Assembly (NCBI GenBank): GCA_910577065.1
Contig: CAJTLD010000047.1
Coordinates: 1 to 13,105 of the forward strand
DNA: 13,105 nt
From: an uncultured Lachnospiraceae bacterium
Lineage (GTDB): Bacteria; Bacillota; Clostridia; Lachnospirales; Lachnospiraceae
Direction of reading: 5' to 3'
The position numbers and the translations under genes were made by a program. Shown here one piece after another: positions 6,241 to 13,105 of the stretch (position 1 is its first letter; each line of letters starts with the position of its first letter). The notes beneath the pieces were generated by a model. It worked only from the letters and a program-made list of their open reading frames with translations, made no database searches and was not told where the DNA came from.

Positions 6241-7290
6241 ATGGCTGATATTACATTAGACGGATGCGGCTTATTTACATCAACCAGCATTCCCAATATC
6301 TTCATAGACAAGTATATGGCAAATGCAAACGGTGAATTTGTTAAAATTTATCTTTATCTCCTGCGCTGCATGAACTTAAATAAACATGCCTGCACCATTT
6401 CCGAACTTGCGGATATTTTTGAGCATACGGAAAAGGATATCCTGCGCGCCTTAAGTTACTGGGAGAAAATGCAGCTTCTTCATCTGGAATATGACAAAAA
6501 CCACGAAGTTTCCGGCATCTCGCTTGGGTTTCCGGACTCCGGGGTTTCCGATGCCCCAAAAAAACCCGAACAGGACGCGTCCCTTTCTGCTTCTGCCGCT
6601 AAAGATAAAAAAAGCGCGGAGTATACCTTAGAACAGCTTGACGAGTTCCGCAAGGATGAATCTGTCCAGGAAGTGCTTTTTATTACGGAAAACTATCTCG
6701 GACGGACGTTAAATTCCACAGACATACAGACCATACTGTACTGGTACGACGGACTGCGCTTTTCTACGGATTTAATAGAATATCTGGTTGAAACCTGTAT
6801 CAGCAACGGGCATACCAGCCTCCGCTATATGGACAAGATCGCCCTTGCCTGGGCAAAGGCAAACATTTCCACCGTTGCAGAAGCCAAACAGGAGCACAGT
6901 ATGCACCACCAGGACACCTACGCCGTTATGAAAGCCTTCGGCATCAGCGGGCGCAACCTGATTTCCTCGGAGCTTTCAACTATCCGCAAATGGACAGGCT
7001 CCTATGCCTTATCCATGGACATTATAAAGGAAGCCTGCCGCCGCACCATCGCCGCAACCGGCAAAGCCAGCTTTGAATACGCCGATACCATACTGACCAA
7101 CTGGCACAAAAGCAACGTACATAACCTGAACGATATTGTAAAACTCGACGCGGCGCACCAGAAATCCCGCACCGCGGCAAAATCCAGGGAAGCGGCGCGC
7201 TCCGTCCCGGGAAACCGTTTCAACAATTTCCCACAGCGTACGTACAACTATGACCAGCTGGAAAAACAGCTTCTGAACACGACACATTAA
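6241..7290 (+). CDS. DnaD-domain replication initiation protein with two DnaB_2-type modules
   Basis: The 349-residue product looks like the Firmicute DnaD/DnaB adaptor proteins that help load the replicative helicase at origins and restart sites. An N-terminal winged-helix-like region (about 15-95) is followed by a low-complexity linker (about 98-127). Two C-terminal modules follow, each ending in the YxxxIxxxW signature: Y196-I200-W204 and Y280-I284-W288. The protein ends with FNNFPQRTYNYDQLEKQLL (328-346), an aromatic/basic tail typical of DnaD-domain proteins in Clostridia. It lacks the third C-terminal module of B. subtilis DnaB and has one more than B. subtilis DnaD, so the orthologue cannot be named. 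GAGGG lies 7 nt before the ATG. The DnaI-like gene follows after 34 bp, probably on the same transcript. Confidence 0.9.
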   Translation: MADITLDGCGLFTSTSIPNIFIDKYMANANGEFVKIYLYLLRCMNLNKHACTISELADIFEHTEKDILRALSYWEKMQLLHLEYDKNHEVSGISLGFPDSGVSDAPKKPEQDASLSASAAKDKKSAEYTLEQLDEFRKDESVQEVLFITENYLGRTLNSTDIQTILYWYDGLRFSTDLIEYLVETCISNGHTSLRYMDKIALAWAKANISTVAEAKQEHSMHHQDTYAVMKAFGISGRNLISSELSTIRKWTGSYALSMDIIKEACRRTIAATGKASFEYADTILTNWHKSNVHNLNDIVKLDAAHQKSRTAAKSREAARSVPGNRFNNFPQRTYNYDQLEKQLLNTTH

Positions 7291-7324
7291 ATACACTTTA
7301 TATGAAAATACATGGAGAACAGTT

Positions 7325-8311
7325 ATGTCGCTAAGCAATACGCAATACGATGAAATTTTACGTGAATACAATGCCAGGCAAATCCGCAACCAGCACTTTG
7401 TCGACGACCGGGTCAAAGAAGTGTATGGGAAAGACAGGCGTTTAAAGGCCATTGACGATGCCATCGCCTCCTGTTCCCTGTTCCAGGCCAAGAAATTATT
7501 AAACGGCGACGTAAACGCGCTTGCCCAGTTACGCGCCCAGCTTGCGGAATATAAACGGCAGCGTGTGGACATTTTAGATGAACTCGGCTATTCCGAACAG
7601 TATTTTGAACCTTCCTACGAATGCTCAGACTGCAAAGATACAGGATATATCGGCAACGACCGGTGCCACTGCTTCAAACAGCGCGCCATTGACCTGGTCT
7701 ATACACAGTCAAATATCCGCAGCATTTTACAGGATGAAAACTTTGAACACTTTACTTTTGACTATTATTCCAAAACCGAAAAAAATCCTGCGACCGGGCT
7801 GACTGTCTATGAGACGGCTCAAAACGCCGTCCGGGAATGCCACAAATTTATTGATTCGTTTGACGCGTCTTTTGGCAATCTCTTTTTTTACGGGGATACA
7901 GGCGTCGGCAAAACATTTTTATCCAACTGCGTTGCAAAAGAACTTTTAGATACCGGGCATTCCGTCATTTACTTTACGGCATTCCAGTTATTTGAAATAT
8001 TTGAAAACAATACGTTCCATAAAGCATCTGATGAAGATATGATCGCCGCACATCAGAACATTTTTGAATGCGATCTTCTGATAATTGATGATCTTGGCAC
8101 GGAACTGCCAAATTCTTTTACTACCTCTCAGTTGTTTTTGTGTCTGAATGAACGGATACTCCGCAAAAAATCTACTATCATTTCCACGAACCTTTCGTTA
8201 AACCAGGTAGCGGAAATTTATTCCGAACGGACTTTTTCCAGAATATCCAGCAGTTATACGATCTTAAAGCTATTAGGCGACGATATTCGCATCCAAAAAA
8301 AGTTTTTGTAA
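7325..8311 (+). CDS. dnaI: DnaI/DnaC-type helicase-loader AAA+ ATPase
   Basis: AAA+ ATPases of this family bring the hexameric replicative helicase to single-stranded DNA. The 328-residue protein has an N-terminal helical region (1-95) and then a four-cysteine cluster (C100, C103, C114, C116, in CSDCKDTG and RCHC), the likely zinc-binding module that contacts helicase. The ATPase follows: Walker A GDTGVGKT at 190-197, Walker B LLIIDD at 251-256, sensor-1-like STN at 287-289 and a candidate arginine finger in ERTFSRI (301-307). GGAG lies about 9 nt before the ATG. It sits directly behind the DnaD-like gene, the arrangement expected for a helicase-loading operon. A phage DnaC-type ATPase is less likely, as no phage genes are nearby. 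Confidence 0.93.
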   Translation: MSLSNTQYDEILREYNARQIRNQHFVDDRVKEVYGKDRRLKAIDDAIASCSLFQAKKLLNGDVNALAQLRAQLAEYKRQRVDILDELGYSEQYFEPSYECSDCKDTGYIGNDRCHCFKQRAIDLVYTQSNIRSILQDENFEHFTFDYYSKTEKNPATGLTVYETAQNAVRECHKFIDSFDASFGNLFFYGDTGVGKTFLSNCVAKELLDTGHSVIYFTAFQLFEIFENNTFHKASDEDMIAAHQNIFECDLLIIDDLGTELPNSFTTSQLFLCLNERILRKKSTIISTNLSLNQVAEIYSERTFSRISSSYTILKLLGDDIRIQKKFL

Positions 8312-8342
8312 TACGAAACCGTAATTCATTAGATTTTATCTA

Positions 8343-8371
8343 TTGAAGGATAGACAAATGTTTTATTTTAT
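8343..8371 (+). promoter_or_regulatory. Weak candidate promoter for prs
   Basis: TTGAAG (8343-8348), a 17-nt spacer and TTTTAT (8366-8371), each 4 of 6 to consensus. The start would fall almost on the SD at 8377-8382, leaving a very short leader. The gap 8312-8387 shows no clear terminator, so prs may instead be read through from the DnaI-like gene. Confidence 0.25.
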
Positions 8372-8387
8372 TTAATGGAGGAATGAA

Positions 8388-9566
8388 ATGGCAAACGATG
8401 AAAAATTATTACAAACCCTTCCTACCGGAACGCTTGGGCTTATTCCGCTCGAAAGCTTCAAAGAGATGGGCGAAAAGGTAGACCGGTATCTGGTAAAATG
8501 GCGGGCTAAGCGTGAACATGAACATGAAGACAGCCTTACCTTTAACCGCTACAAACGGGACACTTATATCCTAGACGCCGACTGCCCGCGCTTTGGGAGC
8601 GGGGAAGCAAAAGGCGTTATCCGGGATTCTGTCCGCGGTTATGATCTCTACCTGATGGTTGACGTAACAAACCACCATTTAAGCTACTCGCTGTGCGGGC
8701 ACAAAAATTTAATGTCCCCGGACGACCATTTTGCGGATTTGAAGCGCATTATTGCAGCCGTCGGCGGAAAAGCCAGGAGAATTACCGTCATTATCCCCTT
8801 TTTATATGAAAGCCGCCAGCACAAACGGACTGCAAGAGAGTCCTTAGACTGCGCCCTCGCGCTTCAGGATTTGATTAATATGGGAGTAGACAACATTATT
8901 ACGTTTGACGCCCATGACCCAAAAGTCCAGAATGCAATCCCCTTAAAAGGCTTCGACACCGTGCAGCCTGCCTATCAGTTCATTAAAGGACTGTTAAACA
9001 ACGTCCCGGACTTAAAGATTGACAACGATCATATGATGGTTATCAGCCCGGACGAAGGCGGTACAAACCGCGCCATCTACCTGGCCAACGTACTTGGCGT
9101 TGATATGGGCATGTTCTATAAACGCCGCGATTACAGCAAACTGGTGGATGGGCGCAACCCAATTGTTGCGCACGAATTTTTAGGCTCCTCCGTAGAAGGA
9201 AAAGACGTGCTGATTATCGACGATATGATTTCTTCCGGCGACAGCATGATTGACGTAGCCACCGAATTAAAGAAACGCAAAGCAAACCGTATCTTTGCCA
9301 TTTCGACCTTCGGGCTTTTTACGAACGGCCTCGACAAATTTGACAAGGCATATGAAGACGGCATCATCTACCGTGTCTTAACGACGAATTTGACCTGTCA
9401 GGATGAAGACCTCCTTTCAAAGCCCTATTACATTAACTGTGATATGAGTAAATATATCGCTTATATTATCGATACCTTAAACCACGACGTTTCCATAAGC
9501 GATCTGCTCGATCCATACGAACGGATCAAACGCACTTTAGACAAATACCGCAAAGCAAATTCATAA
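8388..9566 (+). CDS. prs: Ribose-phosphate pyrophosphokinase (PRPP synthetase), long form
   Basis: The enzyme makes PRPP from ribose-5-phosphate and ATP for purine, pyrimidine, histidine and NAD synthesis. At 392 residues it is about 75 longer than the B. subtilis enzyme. Motifs seen: the PRPP-binding loop VLIIDDMISSGDS at 274-286; ISPDEGGTNRA at 219-229; FDAHDPKVQNAIP at 173-185, matching the catalytic-His/metal segment with His176; and ESRQHKRTARES at 141-152, a divergent form of the ATP-binding flexible loop (classically RQDRK). The N-terminal 60 residues and several insertions are unlike the short form, a variant I associate with Clostridia. GGAGGA at 8377-8382 sits 5 nt before the ATG. 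The gene ends just before the strong terminator at 9583-9606, convergent with the lysine-rich gene. Confidence 0.93.
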   Translation: MANDEKLLQTLPTGTLGLIPLESFKEMGEKVDRYLVKWRAKREHEHEDSLTFNRYKRDTYILDADCPRFGSGEAKGVIRDSVRGYDLYLMVDVTNHHLSYSLCGHKNLMSPDDHFADLKRIIAAVGGKARRITVIIPFLYESRQHKRTARESLDCALALQDLINMGVDNIITFDAHDPKVQNAIPLKGFDTVQPAYQFIKGLLNNVPDLKIDNDHMMVISPDEGGTNRAIYLANVLGVDMGMFYKRRDYSKLVDGRNPIVAHEFLGSSVEGKDVLIIDDMISSGDSMIDVATELKKRKANRIFAISTFGLFTNGLDKFDKAYEDGIIYRVLTTNLTCQDEDLLSKPYYINCDMSKYIAYIIDTLNHDVSISDLLDPYERIKRTLDKYRKANS

Positions 9567-9582
9567 GCTAAAGCAAAACAAT

Positions 9583-9606
9583 ATCCCCCGGCCAAAGCCG
9601 GGGGAT
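9583..9606. terminator. Bidirectional GC-rich terminator between prs and the lysine-rich gene
   Basis: ATCCCCCGGC (9583-9592) and GCCGGGGGAT (9597-9606) form a perfect 10-bp stem with a CAAA loop. The plus side continues TCTTATTT and the minus side ATTGTTTT, so both flanks are T-rich after the stem in either direction. It lies 16 nt past the prs stop and 6 nt past the stop of the convergent gene and probably serves both. Confidence 0.85.
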
Positions 9607-9612
9607 TCTTAT

Positions 9613-10116
9613 TTAAAACAAATCGATGTTGCCTTCTATTTTATTGTTAATAACATAATATGCTTTCCAGTCTTGTGGTTTTAAGTAAACACACAGTGAC
9701 TTGATAGAGGATTCACGGTGGCCGTCTGCAATATATGCAGCTTTTACCCTGGCAATCACATCCGTTATATCTGCCTGCATAGCGCCGTTATCATCGTACT
9801 GCAGTATCAGTTCAGGCACTACAGGCTCTTTTACAGCTTTTTTGGCTTTAACCGCAGCTTTTTTGGCTGTTTTCTGTGCGGATTCTTTGGCAACTCCTGA
9901 TGTCTCAGTTTTGACTTCTTCTTTCTTCACTTCTTCTTTCACAACTTCCTCTTTCTTCGGGGATTCTTTTTTCACTTCTTCCCTTGCTTCTTTCTTTGGC
10001 GTAGTGTTTTTTACCTGCGCTGTTTTCTTGGTTGCTTTCTCTGCCGTCGCTTTTGCTGTCATTTCTTTGCCGTTTTCTGCTTGTCCGGATGTTTTTGCTT
10101 TTGATCCTTCTGGCAT
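9613..10116 (-). CDS. Lys/Ala/Glu-rich protein with C-terminal DUF6465-like domain
   Basis: This 167-residue protein of unknown function has two parts. Residues 1-98 are low complexity, with stretches of alternating KEE/VKKEE (about 42-70) and an AKKAAVKAKKAVK tract (84-96) reminiscent of the histone H1 tail; they are probably disordered. Residues 100-167 form a compact domain with PELILQYDDN, an RVKAAYIADGHRESSIKSLC helix-strand segment (123-142) and the ending YYVINNKIEGNIDLF. I recognise this from Lachnospiraceae proteins annotated DUF6465, though only from memory. No signal peptide or membrane segment is seen. GGGAGGT lies about 8 nt before the ATG. It is the second gene of an operon behind the HPr-like gene (27-bp gap). 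Nucleic-acid binding is a guess from composition alone. Confidence 0.8.
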   Translation of the reverse strand: MPEGSKAKTSGQAENGKEMTAKATAEKATKKTAQVKNTTPKKEAREEVKKESPKKEEVVKEEVKKEEVKTETSGVAKESAQKTAKKAAVKAKKAVKEPVVPELILQYDDNGAMQADITDVIARVKAAYIADGHRESSIKSLCVYLKPQDWKAYYVINNKIEGNIDLF

Positions 10117-10143
10117 AATGATTGACCTCCCTAATCCTGATAA

Positions 10144-10398
10144 CTATTCACATACTAAAAACTTTTCCATTGCCTGCAACGCTTCGTGTTCATCGTCGCC
10201 TTCGGTGACAATATTCACCGTCATTCCTTTTGAAGGATTGAACGCCATGATTCCCATAATGCTTTTCGCGTTGATCCTGCGGTTTTCACTCTCCAGGATA
10301 ATCTTGCTGTCAAACTGACATGCAACCTGTACTAATTCGGCAATCGGATTATCATACTCCTTTGAAACATTTGATACTACAATCTTTTTTTTGCTCAT
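10144..10398 (-). CDS. HPr/Crh-like protein lacking the phosphorylatable histidine
   Basis: HPr is the small phosphocarrier of the sugar phosphotransferase system. This 84-residue product has HPr length and aligns without gaps to the classic numbering. In place of the HARP active site it reads YDNP, so position 15 is Tyr, not His, and Arg17 is Asn; Pro18 is kept. The regulatory serine is retained in NAKSIMGIMAF (43-53, Ser46), and DDEHEALQ (68-75) matches the C-terminal helix. It therefore cannot act as an EI/EIIA phosphocarrier but could be a target of HPr kinase, like Crh of Bacillus, which has Gln15. The start is the ATG at 10396-10398, with AGGAGG 10 nt upstream; an in-frame extension to 10449 lacks support. 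It is the first gene before the lysine-rich protein. Confidence 0.88.
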   Translation of the reverse strand: MSKKKIVVSNVSKEYDNPIAELVQVACQFDSKIILESENRRINAKSIMGIMAFNPSKGMTVNIVTEGDDEHEALQAMEKFLVCE

Positions 10399-10428
10399 GA
10401 TTTCCTTTCCTCCTAAAGCACAATCATT

Positions 10429-10457
10429 AATATAAACTATAATATCCAATTTGACAA
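10429..10457 (-). promoter_or_regulatory. Promoter of the HPr-like/lysine-rich operon
   Basis: On the minus strand, -35 TTGTCA (10452-10457), a 17-nt spacer and -10 TATATT (10429-10434). The start would be near 10422, giving a leader of about 24 nt containing the AGGAGG. The 66 bp between here and the stop of the upstream 841-residue gene are AT-rich, with only a weak hairpin (AACG with CGTT) and no clear terminator. Confidence 0.7.
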
Positions 10458-10523
10458 CATGTTTTTAGAAAATCAGTAAAATCAACGAAAGAAACGTATT
10501 ATCGTTATAAAAATTATACATAT

Positions 10524-13049
10524 TTATGGATCAATAAGATATCCGATAAAGACATTTCCTGCATTTGCAAACATTTCCGACGCATCTGAAAGACCCGTCC
10601 TCTCCGCCGCGCCTTTTGAAGGATCGTATAACGTAACATTCTGCGCGTCATATCCGGTCACCAATACGGCGTCCGTATTGCTGCACATGGCAAATACAGG
10701 CGTCCCCAGGTTTACATAATACAGCGCCTCTTCCAGCGAGCATCCCGTTAAATCAAGAGCCGTAACATCTTCCATCGTCGTCGCTAAGATTTCTCCCGGC
10801 GTCTTGCCCTGATTAAGCAGCGCCGCCACGCCGATATGGATCGACTCCCGTTCCAGCATAGCGCTGACGCACCGGGCGATAGACGAGGACGCAGCGTCTT
10901 CTTCCCCTTCTTTTACTTCCATTGCCGGCTGTATGGATTTTCTGGCCCGTTTCCAGATATACTGCTGCCTGCCGCCAATCACAACGCCCATTTCTTCATT
11001 GGCCGCCGCAATCGCCTCCGGCAGGTTATCCGTCGCCTGCAGCACGTCTCCCCTCGCATAGGCATAATAGAGACGCCCTTCCCCTTCCCGGCCCAGTTCT
11101 TTTTCCCGATCTTCCTCCGCCACAACTTCCTTGGGCGTCATAATCTTAGGCGAAACGTTTGGCAGTTCTTCCGCCAGGGAAAGCTGCACCTGCGTTTCCT
11201 TGACTTCCGTAACCGTCGTATGGACGCCTACAACCGTACCCGTATCGCCTTCCCGGTTCATAATCGTATCCTGCGGCGCCGCCACATAGGCCATTCCATT
11301 AAACTGTATTCTGTTTAAATACATGATATAACCGTCTATTTCAATACCGGATACAAAAAAACCGTCTTTTTGGTAAGACTTTAAGCTTTCCAGAAACCGG
11401 GCGTCCACTATCCTGACCTGATACATCGGATACATGGTATTCCCGGCAGGATCCTGATACCGGTCGGATTCCCTTGCCGCTCCGTATACAAAATCCTCGT
11501 CCATAAAACCGAGCGGGCTTAAATATTCCCTGCTCTGCGCTTTTATCTCCCTCTGCTTTTCTTCCTCCAGGTCAGCAAAATGAATCGTATCCGAAACATC
11601 CCCGTCCTGCCCGCTTGTCCAGGCAAAATACCTGTGAGAGCCGGATATCGCGTAAGAGCCTTCTTTTAACCCGGAAATAAATTCTTCCACCTGCATCGTT
11701 TCCAGATCAATCCGGTAAACGGTTCCCTCCAGCATCAGAAAAAACACGCCCTTTGCATTCCTATACATCATCTGGCCCAGATCCGCTTTCATGACCTGAT
11801 AAGATTTGTCGGCCGGGATAAACAGTTCTTCTTCCACAGTATTTACCACACTGTCATAGCGGTATACGCAAATACCCACTTTGCCCTCATGTATACCGCA
11901 GTTCATATATCCGTATACGACAAAATTTACGCTTCCCGTTTCGTCAATATTTATAATCCGGATATCGTGCTCCTGATAATTTTCCCTGCCGTCTATCCCT
12001 TCATTCCCGATAAAACTAAACACCCGCGACAGCCGGCCGCTTGTCCCGTCATAACTCCACAGTTCCCCTGCCTGTACAAAACATACGATATTGCCTTTTT
12101 CGTTGGCCGCAAACTCCACGTCTTCCGAACGGATCCCAAGCTGGATATATTTGTCATAGACTTCCAGGTTTTCCCCACGGAAAATCTGTTCCATAGTCCT
12201 TTCGTAGTTCAGCAAATACATGCGTTCCTCGGCATAACGCACCCGGTAATACTCTTCTACATTATAATATTCCAGTTCGCCGCCTTCCCCGGACGAAGCC
12301 ACCAGGTAATTCAGCGTCACAACCGAATATGAACTGTTGATTTCTTTGATGGAAGGAATCGGCGTAGTAAGCCGTTTCCCCGCAAAATCCGCCCATGCCA
12401 CCTGTTTTAAGCTGGAATGGATGTCAACTTTGCTTAACGTGCTGTTATCCCCGGCAGCATTTGGCTCCAGATACGTCGCCAGATTATCGGCCTGTCCCTT
12501 ATCAAACGTCTTTGTATGAAAATCCATGGCAAACGTAACGCAGTCCGCCGCATAACAATCCTGTTCTTCTATAATCCTGGTATAATAAAAAACCGTATTT
12601 TTTCCGGAAGAAAGTTTTAAAATCAAAAGATATTCCTGATTCTGCTCCAGCAGGTTCTGAATAGGGAGCCCCGCATGGATCCTGCCGTTTTCTTCGCTGT
12701 AATCCTCCACTTCATTGTCTGAAATCAGCCGCTGGGTGTCCAGGCTTCGGATTTCATACGAAACCCCGTCTATTTTGGCGCCATACGACCGTATCTGCAC
12801 CGGCAAAATCCGTTCTTTGCCGACCGGTGTGATCGTATCCCGCATATAAACCCCGTCCATCTGCTTCGTATATCCCCGCAGTTCGTTGATTTCCGTTTCT
12901 CCGGTATACAGAGAAACCACCGGGAGCGTCGCATCCGCCATTTCAGTTGTCAAATCCCGATTGGTATGGTTTGTCAGCTGCCCGAACCCAACTACGCCTG
13001 CACCAAATACGGCAATTAACACAAGCGCTTTTATAATGCCTTTTTTCAT
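10524..13049 (-). CDS. Large membrane-anchored or secreted protein, propeller-like middle and degenerate C39-like C-terminus
   Basis: I do not recognise this 841-residue protein by name. It starts MKKGIIKALVLIAVFGAG with a single hydrophobic segment (about 5-24) and no obvious cleavage site, so it is a signal anchor or signal peptide and the rest is outside. Residues 55-290 look beta-rich with unknown fold. Residues 310-590 show repeated short strands of the type GNIVCFVQAGELWSYDG (319-335) and GTVYRIDLETMQVEEF (442-457), suggesting a beta-propeller. The end (about 720-841) resembles a C39/papain-like peptidase: ARCVSAML (Cys727), GTPVFAM (782-788), DAVLVTGYDAQNVTLYDPSKG (793-813). The position expected for catalytic His is Asp793, so activity is doubtful. 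The start is the ATG at 13047-13049 with AAAGGTGG about 9 nt upstream, rather than an upstream ATG that would place this SD inside the gene. Confidence 0.8.
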   Translation of the reverse strand: MKKGIIKALVLIAVFGAGVVGFGQLTNHTNRDLTTEMADATLPVVSLYTGETEINELRGYTKQMDGVYMRDTITPVGKERILPVQIRSYGAKIDGVSYEIRSLDTQRLISDNEVEDYSEENGRIHAGLPIQNLLEQNQEYLLILKLSSGKNTVFYYTRIIEEQDCYAADCVTFAMDFHTKTFDKGQADNLATYLEPNAAGDNSTLSKVDIHSSLKQVAWADFAGKRLTTPIPSIKEINSSYSVVTLNYLVASSGEGGELEYYNVEEYYRVRYAEERMYLLNYERTMEQIFRGENLEVYDKYIQLGIRSEDVEFAANEKGNIVCFVQAGELWSYDGTSGRLSRVFSFIGNEGIDGRENYQEHDIRIINIDETGSVNFVVYGYMNCGIHEGKVGICVYRYDSVVNTVEEELFIPADKSYQVMKADLGQMMYRNAKGVFFLMLEGTVYRIDLETMQVEEFISGLKEGSYAISGSHRYFAWTSGQDGDVSDTIHFADLEEEKQREIKAQSREYLSPLGFMDEDFVYGAARESDRYQDPAGNTMYPMYQVRIVDARFLESLKSYQKDGFFVSGIEIDGYIMYLNRIQFNGMAYVAAPQDTIMNREGDTGTVVGVHTTVTEVKETQVQLSLAEELPNVSPKIMTPKEVVAEEDREKELGREGEGRLYYAYARGDVLQATDNLPEAIAAANEEMGVVIGGRQQYIWKRARKSIQPAMEVKEGEEDAASSSIARCVSAMLERESIHIGVAALLNQGKTPGEILATTMEDVTALDLTGCSLEEALYYVNLGTPVFAMCSNTDAVLVTGYDAQNVTLYDPSKGAAERTGLSDASEMFANAGNVFIGYLIDP

Positions 13050-13105
13050 GGAGCATTTCCACCTTTCATTGATCCAAACATACAAAACACCGGCTGGTTT
13101 TTGCC

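Noticed and set aside
8312..8387. Terminator or riboswitch upstream of prs
   Set aside because: Only 4-5 bp stems are visible (TACG/CGTA, TCTAT/ATAGA) with no T tract; the gap is too short for a known purine riboswitch.
9701..10318. 205-codon plus-strand ORF rich in Ser/Phe/Thr
   Set aside because: It is the antisense shadow of the lysine/glutamate-rich gene and the HPr-like gene; the repetitive composition keeps the opposite frame open, and it lacks an SD.
10399..10449. 17-residue N-terminal extension of the HPr-like protein
   Set aside because: The -10 element lies inside it, the AGGAGG is placed for the ATG at 10396-10398, and HPr numbering fits exactly from that ATG.
13050..13105. Short hairpin near the right edge (ACC/GGT flanked by A and T runs)
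   Set aside because: The stem is only a few pairs with a bulge, and the neighbouring gene is outside the window, so a terminator cannot be supported.
1..13105. Mobile element, prophage, CRISPR or RNA genes
   Set aside because: No transposase, integrase, terminal repeats, spaced direct repeats of CRISPR size or recognisable tRNA/rRNA sequence was found on either strand. All large ORFs are chromosomal-type genes.

Overview
The window reads as chromosomal housekeeping DNA from a low-to-mid GC Firmicute of class Clostridia, most likely a Lachnospiraceae. The grounds are the GlgC/GlgD pair, a SpoVG homologue, a DnaD-type primosome protein next to a DnaI-type ATPase, a long-form PRPP synthetase and a Lys/Ala/Glu-rich protein ending in what looks like a DUF6465 domain. 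AGGAGG-type ribosome binding sites and Firmicute-style promoters are found throughout. I see no mobile element, CRISPR array, tRNA or rRNA.

Left part (1-4390, all minus strand). Two transcription units read leftwards. The first starts at a good promoter (4360-4389) and carries glgC-glgD (4-nt overlap) and spoVG, ending at a strong hairpin at 1558-1592. The second starts at a near-consensus promoter (1525-1553) and carries pth and mfd (1 nt apart); mfd runs off the left edge. The glg genes make ADP-glucose for glycogen, SpoVG is an RNA/DNA-binding regulator, Pth recycles peptidyl-tRNA and Mfd couples repair to transcription.

Middle part (4390-9606, plus strand). murC, divergent from glgC, starts at an extended -10 promoter. 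It is followed by a 245-bp gap holding four perfect DnaA boxes in two identical tandem pairs. Next come a DnaD-domain protein with two DnaB_2-type modules and a DnaI-type helicase-loader ATPase, together the likely replicative helicase loading machinery, and then prs. A GC-rich bidirectional terminator at 9583-9606 closes this block.

Right part (9613-13105, minus strand). A two-gene operon encodes an HPr/Crh-like protein that lacks the phosphorylatable His15 but keeps Ser46, followed by the lysine-rich protein. Upstream is a large membrane-anchored or secreted protein of unknown function. It has a propeller-like middle and a C-terminal domain resembling a C39-type cysteine peptidase whose expected catalytic His is an Asp.

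The observations most worth following are the DnaA-box array in front of the helicase-loader operon, the His-less HPr paralogue with its histone-H1-like partner, the degenerate C39-like protein, and the two in-frame, well-equipped starts of pth.
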